Below, one piece after another: positions 1 through 7,552 of a DNA stretch of 64,000 nt (within the stretch, counting starts at the first letter, position 1; every line of letters begins with the position of its first letter). The stretch is from Psychromonas sp030397575 (GTDB lineage Bacteria; Pseudomonadota; Gammaproteobacteria; Enterobacterales; Psychromonadaceae), in assembly GCF_046250175.1 (NCBI RefSeq), contig NZ_CP176468.1; one strand, written 5' to 3'. The notes under the pieces were generated by a model. That model was not told the origin of the DNA. It did not search any database and saw only the letters and a program-made list of their open reading frames with translations. A program made the translations under genes and the position numbers.

Positions 1-795
1 TAAGAAACCAAACAGTAAACAACCAAACAAGACAGGAACAGGTTTCCACTTACCAAAAATAAGTGCTGCTAATGCGATATAACCTTTACCCGCACTCATG
101 TTTGGTACAAAACCAGCACTATGTGCAGTCGATAGGTAGGCTCCTGCTATCCCCGTTAAAATACCTGCACAAATTAATGCACGATAACGTAACCAAGCAA
201 CTGAAATACCCGCCGTATCAACGGCATGTGGATTCTCTCCCGCGGCACGTAAACGTAACCCAAAGCGTGTTTTAAAGATAATCCACCAACACACAGGCAC
301 TAATAATAATGCCAAGTAAACCAGAATGTTATGACCAGAAATTAACTCACTGTACAGTAAGCCAATGACAGGAATGTCAGCCACGGCGTCAGCACCAGGT
401 AAAGTGATTGACGTAAAGCGTTCATCATTTGATAAAGGTGGGGTTTGTCCGCCTAAACCAAACCAGTAACGACCTAAAGTGACAGTTAAACCTGCCGCTA
501 GCATATTAATCGCCACACCCGATACAATCTGATCTCCTCTATGTGTGATACATGCAAAACCATGTAACAATGAGAGTAAAGTAGACGTAAACATCGCAGC
601 TAATAACCCCAGCATAATAGAGCCAGTGACTGAGGTAGTGGCTGCCGCAGCAAAAGCAGATGATAAGATCTTACCTTCTAGTGCGATATTCACAATACCA
701 GAACGTTCTGAAAATAAACCGGCTAATGCGGCTAAAATGAGTGGAGCTGATACCCTTAATGTCGCATCGAGTATTAAAATAATATTTTCATACAT
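1..795 (-). CDS. BMP-family ABC importer permease 2 (3' end cut by window edge)
   Basis: Inner-membrane permease of a nucleoside/purine-type ABC importer, the second of two permeases in this operon. The frame starts at ATG 795, three bases after the upstream permease stop, and runs off the left edge without a stop, so the C-terminus is missing. The start reads MYENIILILDATLRVSAPLI, followed by the GLFSERSGIVNIALEG segment typical of the YufQ/NupC-type permeases of BMP systems, and several hydrophobic segments. The arrangement binding protein, duplicated ATPase, permease, permease matches the BmpA/NupABC/PnrABCDE families. Substrate is inferred to be nucleosides or purines because an NCS2 purine permease lies next to the operon. 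Confidence 0.9.
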   Translation of the reverse strand, partial: MYENIILILDATLRVSAPLILAALAGLFSERSGIVNIALEGKILSSAFAAAATTSVTGSIMLGLLAAMFTSTLLSLLHGFACITHRGDQIVSGVAINMLAAGLTVTLGRYWFGLGGQTPPLSNDERFTSITLPGADAVADIPVIGLLYSELISGHNILVYLALLLVPVCWWIIFKTRFGLRLRAAGENPHAVDTAGISVAWLRYRALICAGILTGIAGAYLSTAHSAGFVPNMSAGKGYIALAALIFGKWKPVPVLFGCLLFGFL

Positions 796-798
796 AAT

Positions 799-1929
799 TT
801 AAGCCTCCGCAGCGCTAGTGTTGTTAGACTTTTTCTTTTCATCTAAATAAACAAATAATCGCTCAGTTGGTTTAACTAACATTAATGACAGCGCGCCACT
901 AAAGAGTACAACTAATGCCTGTACTACTTGGATCATCTCTCGGTCAATATTTGGGAAGTCAAAAGATAGTTCTGCGCCACCTTGGTATAAAATCCCGAAT
1001 AAAATACTCGCTAACACAATACCAAAAGGATGATTTCGGCCAATCAAACACACTGCGATACCAGTGAAACCATAACCTGCTACAAAGCCTAATTTGAGTT
1101 GTTGTGCGTAACCTTGTACTTCATTTAAGCTTAATAAGCCTGATAAAGCACCAGAAATAAGCATGACAATAATGATCAAACGCTTACGGTTAATACCGCC
1201 GTATTCAGCAGCAGAAGGGCTTGAACCCATTGCGCGAATGGCATAACCCCAACGTGTTCTCCAAAGTAATAGCCACACTAAAACACAGCAAAGTAGGGCA
1301 ATTAAAAAGCTTAAGTTCATTGGGGATTCAGCAAAACCATAACCAAACCATCCGGCAATGGTGTGAAAACCCGGTAAACCAGCAGAGTCTTCAAATACAC
1401 GTGATACAGGTGCCATTTGCCCTTTTTGATTCAACACGTTTACCATTAAGTACACCATCAATGATGAAGCAATAAAGTTAAACATAATGGTCGTGATTAC
1501 AATATGACTGCCACGGTAGGCTTGAAGGTAAGCTGGGATTAACGCCCATAATGCACCAAAGGCCATACTGGCAAACATGGTGATCGGTAATAGCGCCCAA
1601 AACGGTAAAGTATGATCTAAACCTAAGCAAACTAAGCCTACCCCGAGCCCGCCAATATAAGCTTGTCCTTCACCGCCAATATTAAATAGGCCTGCAGAGA
1701 AGGCAACAGCCACTGCTAAACCGGTGAAAATAAAGTTGGTAGCGTAATAAAAGGTATAACCAATCCCTTCTTGATAACCGAAGGCTCCATTGATCATGGT
1801 TTGTGCGGCTTCAATGGGGTTTACATCAACGGCCAAAAATATAATGGCAGAAAAAGCAAAGGCAAACAGAATATTGATTAATGGAAGAACAATAATGCTT
1901 ACCCATGCTGGAATCTTTGAGTCATTCAT
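799..1929 (-). CDS. BMP-family ABC importer permease 1
   Basis: Inner-membrane permease of 376 residues, matching the YufP/NupB branch of the BMP nucleoside importers. It is strongly hydrophobic with about eight to ten predicted membrane spans. It carries the family segment FSAGLFNIGGEGQAYIGGLG near residue 80 and the cytoplasmic coupling-type segment GYAIRAMGSSPSAAEYGGI near residue 230. The ATG overlaps the stop of the ATPase gene by four bases (ATGA), and the second permease follows after three bases, so the genes are translationally coupled. The substrate cannot be read from the permease alone; nucleosides or purines are the best guess from family and context. Confidence 0.92.
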   Translation of the reverse strand: MNDSKIPAWVSIIVLPLINILFAFAFSAIIFLAVDVNPIEAAQTMINGAFGYQEGIGYTFYYATNFIFTGLAVAVAFSAGLFNIGGEGQAYIGGLGVGLVCLGLDHTLPFWALLPITMFASMAFGALWALIPAYLQAYRGSHIVITTIMFNFIASSLMVYLMVNVLNQKGQMAPVSRVFEDSAGLPGFHTIAGWFGYGFAESPMNLSFLIALLCCVLVWLLLWRTRWGYAIRAMGSSPSAAEYGGINRKRLIIIVMLISGALSGLLSLNEVQGYAQQLKLGFVAGYGFTGIAVCLIGRNHPFGIVLASILFGILYQGGAELSFDFPNIDREMIQVVQALVVLFSGALSLMLVKPTERLFVYLDEKKKSNNTSAAEA

Positions 1930-3509
1930 AATTGCTCTCCAGAAGTTGTTACTGTATTTGATTGCAGTTCGTCAGGCATGATATTTGCCATCATCATACC
2001 GAGGATTTTTTCATTGGCTTGTTGTGCGCTGACTTCTCCCACGATGTTGCCATCAAACATTACAATAATGCGGTCCGATAAGGCCATGATTTCATCGAGT
2101 TCAACGGAAACTAATAAGATCCCTTTACCCTGATCGCGTAATTCAATAATACGTTTATGAATTAACTCAATGGCACCGATATCAACACCACGTGTAGGTT
2201 GACCAATTAATAAAATATTAGGGTCTTTATCTACTTCACGGGCGATGATTAATTTTTGTTGATTACCGCCAGAGAATAAAGAGCTACGTAATTTTGGATC
2301 ACGTGGACGTACATCCCATTCTTCCATTAAACGAGCACACTCTTGGTTGATCACTTTAGGTTTGTTTAGCAATACCCCATTATAAGTTGCAGAGTTTTGA
2401 TAGCCTAAAATAGCTGATTCTTCTGCACTAAAAGATTTGATCAGTCCCATCACTAAACGGTCTTCTGGGATATGTCCAACGCCTAGATCTCGCACCTGTG
2501 CTGCTGAGCTTGGGTGTCGCGCATCAATACAGGTATCACCAATATTAATCTGCCCTGAATTAGGTTTGATTAAACCGGCAAGAGCACTCATTAATTCCGA
2601 TTGGCCATTGCCAGAAACACCAGCAATACCAACTACTTCACCTGCTTTAATAGAGATAGACACATTTTTTAAACGGTCAACACCTAGTTCATCGGTGTAA
2701 GTTAGGTTGGAGGTAGAGAGTAGTTCTTGTTGTGAGTCTGCCTCAGTTTTTTCTACTTTTAGACGAACCTTGCGACCGACCATTAATTCAGCTAACTCTT
2801 CTTTATCTGTGTCGGCTGTTTTACGGTGAGCAACCATTTCACCTTGACGCATTACAGATACATTATCGGTTGCCGCTAGAATTTCACGTAACTTATGAGT
2901 GATTAATAGGATCGTTACACCTTGATTGCGTAATGCATCAAAGATTTTAAACAGATGATCTGTTTCTTGTGGTGTTAACACACCAGTAGGTTCATCTAAT
3001 ATAAGAATTTTTGCACCGCGGTAAAGCGCTTTTAAAATTTCAACTCGTTGCTGTAAACCAACTGGAAGGTCTTCAATTAATGCATCGAGTGGGACATTTA
3101 GCTGATACTCTTTAGCTAAACGCTCTAATTCTTTTCGAGCTTTTCGTAAGCTAGGTTCTAACAGGCCGCCTTCTTCTGCGCCTAAAATAACATTTTCTAA
3201 TACACTAAAATTATCAACTAACATGAAGTGTTGATGAACCATGCCAATGCCGTAACTAATTGCTTCTTTAGAGCTGGTTAATTTACGCACTGTGCCTGAT
3301 ATTTTAATATCGCCAGCGTCTGCAACATAAAACCCATAAATGATGTTCATTAGGGTTGATTTACCTGCGCCATTCTCTCCAATTATGCCATGGATAGTCC
3401 CTGCAGGTACTTTTAGATCGATATTGCAATTAGCGTGTACTGCACCGAATTTTTTATCGATGCCACAAAGCTCTAAAGCAATGTGCTCTTGATTGTGGGG
3501 TTGAGACAT
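1926..3509 (-). CDS. BMP-family ABC importer ATPase with two nucleotide-binding domains
   Basis: ATPase of 527 residues with two fused ABC domains, as in NupA/YufO and sugar importers of the same type. The first domain has Walker A GENGAGKST (about residue 44) and Walker B ILILDEPTG. The second has a Walker A-like GVSGNGQSE and the signature FSGGNQQKLIIAREV followed by ILLIGQPTRGVD. In the second Walker B the usual catalytic Glu is replaced by Gln (GQPTRG); such an asymmetry is common for one site of these fused ATPases. The first domain signature is degenerate (LPVGLQQRVEIL). It lies 96 bases downstream of the binding-protein gene with a hairpin between them. Confidence 0.93.
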   Translation of the reverse strand: MSQPHNQEHIALELCGIDKKFGAVHANCNIDLKVPAGTIHGIIGENGAGKSTLMNIIYGFYVADAGDIKISGTVRKLTSSKEAISYGIGMVHQHFMLVDNFSVLENVILGAEEGGLLEPSLRKARKELERLAKEYQLNVPLDALIEDLPVGLQQRVEILKALYRGAKILILDEPTGVLTPQETDHLFKIFDALRNQGVTILLITHKLREILAATDNVSVMRQGEMVAHRKTADTDKEELAELMVGRKVRLKVEKTEADSQQELLSTSNLTYTDELGVDRLKNVSISIKAGEVVGIAGVSGNGQSELMSALAGLIKPNSGQINIGDTCIDARHPSSAAQVRDLGVGHIPEDRLVMGLIKSFSAEESAILGYQNSATYNGVLLNKPKVINQECARLMEEWDVRPRDPKLRSSLFSGGNQQKLIIAREVDKDPNILLIGQPTRGVDIGAIELIHKRIIELRDQGKGILLVSVELDEIMALSDRIIVMFDGNIVGEVSAQQANEKILGMMMANIMPDELQSNTVTTSGEQL

Positions 3510-3556
3510 AAATTAAGTTTCTCTATTCTGTCCATTGATAAAGATCGGTAAAAATA

Positions 3557-3582
3557 CTCCCTTACTTGTTACAACAAGGGAG
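3557..3582 (-). terminator. Hairpin with U-tract between binding-protein and ATPase genes (possible attenuator)
   Basis: On the minus strand a 7-bp stem CTCCCTT/AAGGGAG is followed by TATTTTTA, in the 96-base gap between the binding-protein stop and the ATPase start. This looks like an intrinsic terminator that would let a fraction of transcripts through. Such elements commonly keep binding protein in excess over membrane components. Seen directly: stem and T-rich tail; the partial-termination role is inferred. Confidence 0.6.
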
Positions 3583-3605
3583 CATTAATTTTCTCAGGGG
3601 AGATA

Positions 3606-4610
3606 TTAGTAGTTACAAGTATTATCAATCATGTAATCGTGTACTTTGATTTCACCAGAAATAATCTTAGCTTTAATTCCAGCAATTTTACCTTCCATTT
3701 CAGGTGTCACTAAATCACGGTTATATTCGTCTAATGCCCAATCTACACCATTCTCTTTTAAGCCAAGGCTTTGGATGCCGGCTGTAAATGTACCTGCTTC
3801 AGCAGCTTTGAACGCATCTACTGTTGCAACACCAACACGTTTAACCATAGACGTTAACATCACACCTGGGTGAATGTAGTTTTGATTTGAATCTACGCCA
3901 ATTGCATATTTACCTTCGTCAGCTGCAGCTTGGTAAACACCTACTCCTGTACCACCTGCCGCAGCAAATACTACATCAGCACCTTTACTGAATTGGCTTT
4001 TAGCTAGTTCAGCACCACGAGCAGGATCTGACCATGCTGCGTTAGTTGAACCCGTCATATTTTGGAAAACTTCTGCGTCTTTGTTAACGTATTTAGCACC
4101 TTGCTCATAACCACAAGCAAATTTACGGATCAATGAAATATCCATACCGCCAACGAAACCTACTTTATTGGTTTCAGACTTCATTGCGGCCATTGCACCG
4201 ACAAGGAAAGAACCTTCATGCTCTTTAAATAAGATTGATTTTACATTTGGTAAGTCAACCACTGCATCGATGATCACAAATTGGCTATCAGGGTATTTTG
4301 CTGCAATTTTTTGTAGTGGTGTTGCATATAAGAAACCAACAACAAGAATAGGGCTAAAACCTTTACGTGCAAGACGCTCAAGACCTTGTTCACGCTGTGC
4401 ATCACTTGAAGGTACTAATTCACGAACTTTAGTATCCGATTGCTCCATGAATTTAATTACACCGTTTTCCGCAACTGCTTGTCCGAAAGATTTATCAAAC
4501 TTACCTGTTGAATCATAAGCAACAGCCGGTTTGAAATCAGCAGCTTGTGCTACAAATGAACATAGTGCAATTGATACTGCAGCAGCTGTGGTTGTTAATA
4601 TCTTCTTCAT
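3606..4610 (-). CDS. BMP-family periplasmic nucleoside/purine-binding protein
   Basis: Periplasmic substrate-binding protein of 334 residues in the BmpA/Med/PnrA family. The N-terminus MKKILTTTAAAVSIALCSFVAQA is a standard Sec signal peptide with probable cleavage after AQA. There is no lipobox cysteine, so it should be soluble rather than lipid-anchored. Family features include the AYDSTGKFDKSFGQ opening, VVGFLYATPLQKIAAKYPDSQFVIID and the AAAGGTGVGVYQAA segment. It heads the importer operon; the ATPase and permeases follow. The gene start has no obvious sigma-54 promoter, unlike the neighbouring NCS2 permease. Confidence 0.93.
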   Translation of the reverse strand: MKKILTTTAAAVSIALCSFVAQAADFKPAVAYDSTGKFDKSFGQAVAENGVIKFMEQSDTKVRELVPSSDAQREQGLERLARKGFSPILVVGFLYATPLQKIAAKYPDSQFVIIDAVVDLPNVKSILFKEHEGSFLVGAMAAMKSETNKVGFVGGMDISLIRKFACGYEQGAKYVNKDAEVFQNMTGSTNAAWSDPARGAELAKSQFSKGADVVFAAAGGTGVGVYQAAADEGKYAIGVDSNQNYIHPGVMLTSMVKRVGVATVDAFKAAEAGTFTAGIQSLGLKENGVDWALDEYNRDLVTPEMEGKIAGIKAKIISGEIKVHDYMIDNTCNY

Positions 4611-4766
4611 AAATTGTCCTTAATTTTGATTGGTTGTAAAATATATAGTTATTTTTGTCTGAAAACTGTTATCTACTTAAATATTCTTAGTGATATATAA
4701 AGTATCGATAACATTACAGTTATTTATGTAATTCACTGAACTTATTGTGATTACCTAAATAGATGA

Positions 4767-4802
4767 GGCGCTTTCCTAGGTTTTCATATTTAGGAAAGCG
4801 CC
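4767..4802. terminator. 12-bp perfect stem hairpin downstream of NCS2 permease
   Basis: GGCGCTTTCCTA at 4767-4778 pairs perfectly with TAGGAAAGCGCC at 4791-4802 around a 12-base loop. It sits between the stop of the NCS2 permease (4877) and the start of the binding protein (4610), both on the minus strand. There is no clear U-run on either side, so it may be a processing or mRNA-stabilising hairpin rather than an intrinsic terminator. Confidence 0.5.
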
Positions 4803-4834
4803 ATGTCAGTTTCATTACTTAACACTGTTTTTAG

Positions 4835-4868
4835 CATCAAGTGAATTAAAGCTATAAAACACTTGATG
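4835..4868. repeat. Second inverted repeat downstream of NCS2 permease
   Basis: CATCAAGTG at 4835-4843 and CACTTGATG at 4860-4868 form a perfect 9-bp stem with a 16-base loop. It starts eight bases beyond the NCS2 stop codon. It has no U-tract. With the 4767-4802 hairpin it probably protects or ends the permease mRNA 3' end; this is inferred. Confidence 0.45.
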
Positions 4869-4876
4869 ATAAAATG

Positions 4877-6313
4877 CTAGCTCTTAGCTTTACCTGAATG
4901 CTCATCATCAAGAGGGAAATCTTGAATAATTGGGTTGTATTCTTCAGGGTATTCTCCTAAAAATAGGGTTAATACAATCACACTTAAACCACTTGCAGTG
5001 ATTGGTGAGCCAAATATGCTTTTAACGATAGCACCTAAATCACCGCCAATATTTGCAGATACTGTGTTCACTACCTCTGGTACTAATAACACCCCTAAAC
5101 CCATACCAAATGAAACGGCTAATGTGAGCATATTTTTTCTGTTTAATTCAACATGAGTTAAGATTTTTACACCTGCTGTAGCAACAGTTGCAAACATAAT
5201 AATTGTCGCGCCACCTAATACTGAATTTGGTACTGCGCGGAATAGAGCACCAATGTGTGGGAATAATCCCATTACGATTAAGATACCACCAATCCATACG
5301 CCTATGTATCGACTTGCGATGCCTGTTAACTGAATTACCCCATTATTTTGACTGAAAGTGGTATTTGGGAAGGTATTAAATAACCCAGCTATCAGTGAAT
5401 TAACACCATCGCCTAAAATACCTTGTTGAATACGTTTTATGTATGACTTACCAGCAATTGGCTGTTTTGACACCATGCAGTTTGCAGTGATATCACCTGA
5501 TGTTTCAATGGCTGTAATTAAATAGATTAGCGCAATTGGGATAAATGCAGCAATATCAAAAGAGAAGCCATACTTGAACGGAACAGGTAAGCTGATGATG
5601 GATTCGACTTGATTAATGGCGCTGAAATTCACTTTACCCATTAATATTGCAGCAATCATGCCGATGATCATACCTATAATAATCGATGATAATCGTACCC
5701 ATTGATTACCGTATTTATGAGCGATAATGATTGATGCCATTACTAGACCACCTAAAAATAGGTTATCAAAACTAGCAAATAACTCTGGTTTATTGGTTAG
5801 TAACCACTGACCGCCGGCTAAGTCAGTGAAGCCTACTTTAATTAAACTTATACCAATAACGGTAATAACTGTACCTGTCACAACCGGAGTGATTACTCGC
5901 TTTAGTTTATCTAAAAATTGACTAACGGCAATTTCTACAAAGGCACCTAAAACACATACGCCAAAAATCAGAGAAAGAATTTGATCAGGACCACCACCAT
6001 TAGCTTTAGCAATAAAGCCTGCAGCTAATACTGAACTTAAAAATGCGAAGCTAGTCCCTTGAACACAAATCATTCCTGCACCGATACCCATCGGTCGCTT
6101 AGCTTGAATAATCGTACCAACACCAGACACCATCAATGCCATCGAAATAAGGTAAGGGATTTCATCACCTAATCCTAGCACACCACCAATAATTAAAGTT
6201 GGAGTAATAATACCGATAAAACTAGCTAATACATGTTGTATAGCGGCAAAAAATGATTCCTTATTTGAAGGGTTATCATCGAGTTTATAAATTAACTCAG
6301 ACTCTTCACTCAT
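4877..6313 (-). CDS. NCS2-family xanthine/urate permease
   Basis: Inner-membrane proton-coupled purine permease of 478 residues in the nucleobase-cation symporter-2 family (XanQ/UacT/PucJK type). It carries the conserved TM1 His in QHVLASF (His27), the IETSGD motif with Glu270 and Asp274, Asp302 in LGDGVNS, and the signature QNNGVIQLTGIASRY starting at Gln322. These positions correspond to the substrate-site residues known in E. coli XanQ. This supports a xanthine or urate substrate rather than uracil, though the exact choice is inferred. It is monocistronic, preceded by a consensus sigma-54 promoter at 6365-6380 with a predicted leader of about 41 bases. Confidence 0.93.
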   Translation of the reverse strand: MSEESELIYKLDDNPSNKESFFAAIQHVLASFIGIITPTLIIGGVLGLGDEIPYLISMALMVSGVGTIIQAKRPMGIGAGMICVQGTSFAFLSSVLAAGFIAKANGGGPDQILSLIFGVCVLGAFVEIAVSQFLDKLKRVITPVVTGTVITVIGISLIKVGFTDLAGGQWLLTNKPELFASFDNLFLGGLVMASIIIAHKYGNQWVRLSSIIIGMIIGMIAAILMGKVNFSAINQVESIISLPVPFKYGFSFDIAAFIPIALIYLITAIETSGDITANCMVSKQPIAGKSYIKRIQQGILGDGVNSLIAGLFNTFPNTTFSQNNGVIQLTGIASRYIGVWIGGILIVMGLFPHIGALFRAVPNSVLGGATIIMFATVATAGVKILTHVELNRKNMLTLAVSFGMGLGVLLVPEVVNTVSANIGGDLGAIVKSIFGSPITASGLSVIVLTLFLGEYPEEYNPIIQDFPLDDEHSGKAKS

Positions 6314-6334
6314 GGGACTTCCTTATTGAATGTT

Positions 6335-6350
6335 TGCAACGATTGTGACT
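6335..6350 (-). promoter_or_regulatory. Partial copy of the -24/-12 element, 30 bp downstream of the promoter
   Basis: TGCAACGATTGTGACT repeats the first ten bases of the sigma-54 element exactly 30 bp closer to the gene. It falls in the first transcribed bases (about +5 to +20). The -24 GG is missing, so it is unlikely to be a promoter itself. The same arrangement, with the same 30-bp offset, occurs at 26217-26232 in front of the ABC operon, suggesting a conserved operator or leader signal. Confidence 0.55.
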
Positions 6351-6364
6351 ATTCATAGTATTTT

Positions 6365-6380
6365 TGCAACGATCGTGCCA
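6365..6380 (-). promoter_or_regulatory. Sigma-54 (-24/-12) promoter of the NCS2 permease
   Basis: Read on the minus strand this is TGGCACGATCGTTGCA, a full match to the RpoN consensus TGGCACG-N4-TTGCA with GG and GC correctly spaced. The predicted +1 is near 6354 and the permease ATG is at 6313. Sigma-54 dependence implies an enhancer-binding activator, most likely NtrC under nitrogen limitation; the activator is inferred. Confidence 0.85.
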
Positions 6381-6474
6381 TTTCAAATAAAATTAAAAAA
6401 ACATATTTAAAACAGTTGTTTATTTTATTTATAGAATTTTTTAAAGGAGTAGTTCGAGAATCTTTATTCTGTAT

Positions 6475-6491
6475 TGGTGCAATTGTTGCAC
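6475..6491 (+). promoter_or_regulatory. Distal inverted element: plus-strand sigma-54-like site or activator dyad
   Basis: TGGTGCAATTGTTGCAC keeps the sigma-54 GG and GC at the correct spacing but points away from the permease. It also contains a perfect dyad, GTGCAA-TTG-TTGCAC, centred about 130 bp upstream of the predicted permease +1, a usual enhancer distance. A matching element lies at 26356-26372. No annotated plus-strand gene follows here, so an activator site, or a promoter for a small RNA, are the two readings. Confidence 0.5.
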
Positions 6492-6552
6492 TTTAAATGA
6501 TCATGTGGGGGAGGGGACATTTGCGAGGCTCTGCATACAAGTTGATTGATCA

Positions 6553-6592
6553 TTAGAATAAGTTGCCATGTAAAACAGCCTACTTATTCTAA
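6553..6592. repeat. Inverted repeat just beyond tetR stop
   Basis: TTAGAATAAGT at 6553-6563 and ACTTATTCTAA at 6582-6592 pair perfectly with an 18-base loop. It lies 25 bases past the tetR stop codon. Neither strand has a U-run. It could end the tetR transcript or the 3' end of a short plus-strand RNA started at the 6475 element; both are inferred. Otherwise the 303-base gap 6314-6616 holds only the sites listed separately. Confidence 0.45.
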
Positions 6593-6616
6593 CAAACAGG
6601 GCAGAGAATAAATTTA

Positions 6617-7267
6617 TTATTTAGCTCCATAACTACGGATAAAAGTGTTGATTGCGATGTTAACCCAATGGTCCACTGTTTTACTTTGTAGCGGCTGATC
6701 TGGATGAGTTAAACACTGTAAATGTAATTCACTGCGTAACATTGCCACAAATACTTCTGCGACTTCATTAATATCATCACCTTGTAAATCGATTTCTTGT
6801 GCATCAAGGGCAATTTGAAAGCATTTAATCACGTTACTTTTAACAACATGCGGGCCTGAATTATAGAACATATGACCCAATGCAGGAAAACGTGGGGCTT
6901 CGGCAATCACCACTCTATAAAGTGCCAGTGCAGAGTCTGATAAAGCAACGTTTAAGTAGGCATGACCTAACTCTCGTAAACTTTCAACTAGATTGCCTGG
7001 GGTAAATTTAATGCTGTGCATTGATTGTGTAAAAGAAGCACATTCACTTTGGACGACTGCTAAAAATAATCGTTCTTTATTAGAAAAATGTGCGTATACC
7101 GTCGATTTAGATACATTTGCAGCGCGCTGAATCATATCTGTCGTTGCACCATTAAAACCATGGGTTAAAAATATTTTAGTCGCAGCATCTAGGACGGTTT
7201 GTGCCTTTGGAGTGAGGTTTAGATCGAGTCTAGGAAGATGATCGTTGTTTAAAATAAGATCTTTCAT
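6617..7267 (-). CDS. TetR-family repressor of the adjacent efflux operon
   Basis: Transcriptional regulator of 216 residues. The N-terminal helix-turn-helix reads TTDMIQRAANVSKSTVYAHF followed by SNKERLF, diagnostic of TetR proteins; the C-terminal ligand domain resembles TetR_C AcrR-like regulators. I start it at ATG 7267 (MKDLILNNDHL), not at the longer frame beginning at 7366, because the longer version would place coding sequence over the palindrome at 7314-7330 that looks like its own operator. It is divergent from the outer-membrane-factor/MFS/EmrA operon and probably represses it and itself. The ligand is unknown. Confidence 0.88.
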   Translation of the reverse strand: MKDLILNNDHLPRLDLNLTPKAQTVLDAATKIFLTHGFNGATTDMIQRAANVSKSTVYAHFSNKERLFLAVVQSECASFTQSMHSIKFTPGNLVESLRELGHAYLNVALSDSALALYRVVIAEAPRFPALGHMFYNSGPHVVKSNVIKCFQIALDAQEIDLQGDDINEVAEVFVAMLRSELHLQCLTHPDQPLQSKTVDHWVNIAINTFIRSYGAK

Positions 7268-7313
7268 TGAGTTACTCTCTTGACAATAGTAAGTGCTATA
7301 TGACAATATATCA

Positions 7314-7330
7314 TACCGAGCGGTACAGTT
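7314..7330. promoter_or_regulatory. TetR operator copy 1
   Basis: TACCGAGCGGTACAGTT contains the dyad ACCG-AG-CGGT and lies 47 bases upstream of the tetR start. The same 15-base core recurs at 7446-7462 near the efflux operon, so each divergent promoter has one copy. Palindromes of this type are usual for AcrR-like TetR repressors. Confidence 0.7.
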
Positions 7331-7445
7331 CAATTTGGCTATATTGATATTTCTCAAATTATACATGTTATCTATTTGTATATCTTGAGTATCAAGAAGA
7401 AAAGCTCTGATTGAATATGTTTCGCTTTTTTATATTTATCGATTG

Positions 7446-7462
7446 CACCGAGCGGTACAGTT
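7446..7462. promoter_or_regulatory. TetR operator copy 2
   Basis: CACCGAGCGGTACAGTT repeats the sequence at 7314-7330 with two differences at its 5' end. It lies about 90 bases upstream of the outer membrane factor start, in position to block its promoter. The two copies are 132 bp apart in direct orientation. Confidence 0.7.
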
Positions 7463-7552
7463 TGATTTTAATAGCTGTCGTCAGTGATAACAATATTGAA
7501 GTCATAAAACACCACTAAGCAAGTGCATTGGTTATTAGATAGGAAAGTTAAA

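Noticed and set aside
545..802. Open frame on the plus strand across the left permease.
   Set aside because: It is antisense to the ABC permease that continues through 1-795, whose sequence matches its family; the frame is a shadow.
6335..6380. Reading the repeated TGCAACGATYGTGCCA elements as RpiR-regulator operators.
   Set aside because: Read on the minus strand they match the sigma-54 consensus exactly in all three purine promoters with correct distance to the start codons, which explains them better. An RpiR operator among the extra copies remains possible but unsupported.
6475..6491. NtrC enhancer site (TGCACY-N5-GGTGCA) at the distal element.
   Set aside because: The half-sites here are GTGCAA and TTGCAC, the reverse order of the known NtrC dyad, so I list only an unspecified activator dyad or sigma-54-like site.
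7268..7366. Longer tetR start at 7366.
   Set aside because: It would include the 7314-7330 operator palindrome within the coding region, and the added residues do not look like a TetR N-terminus.
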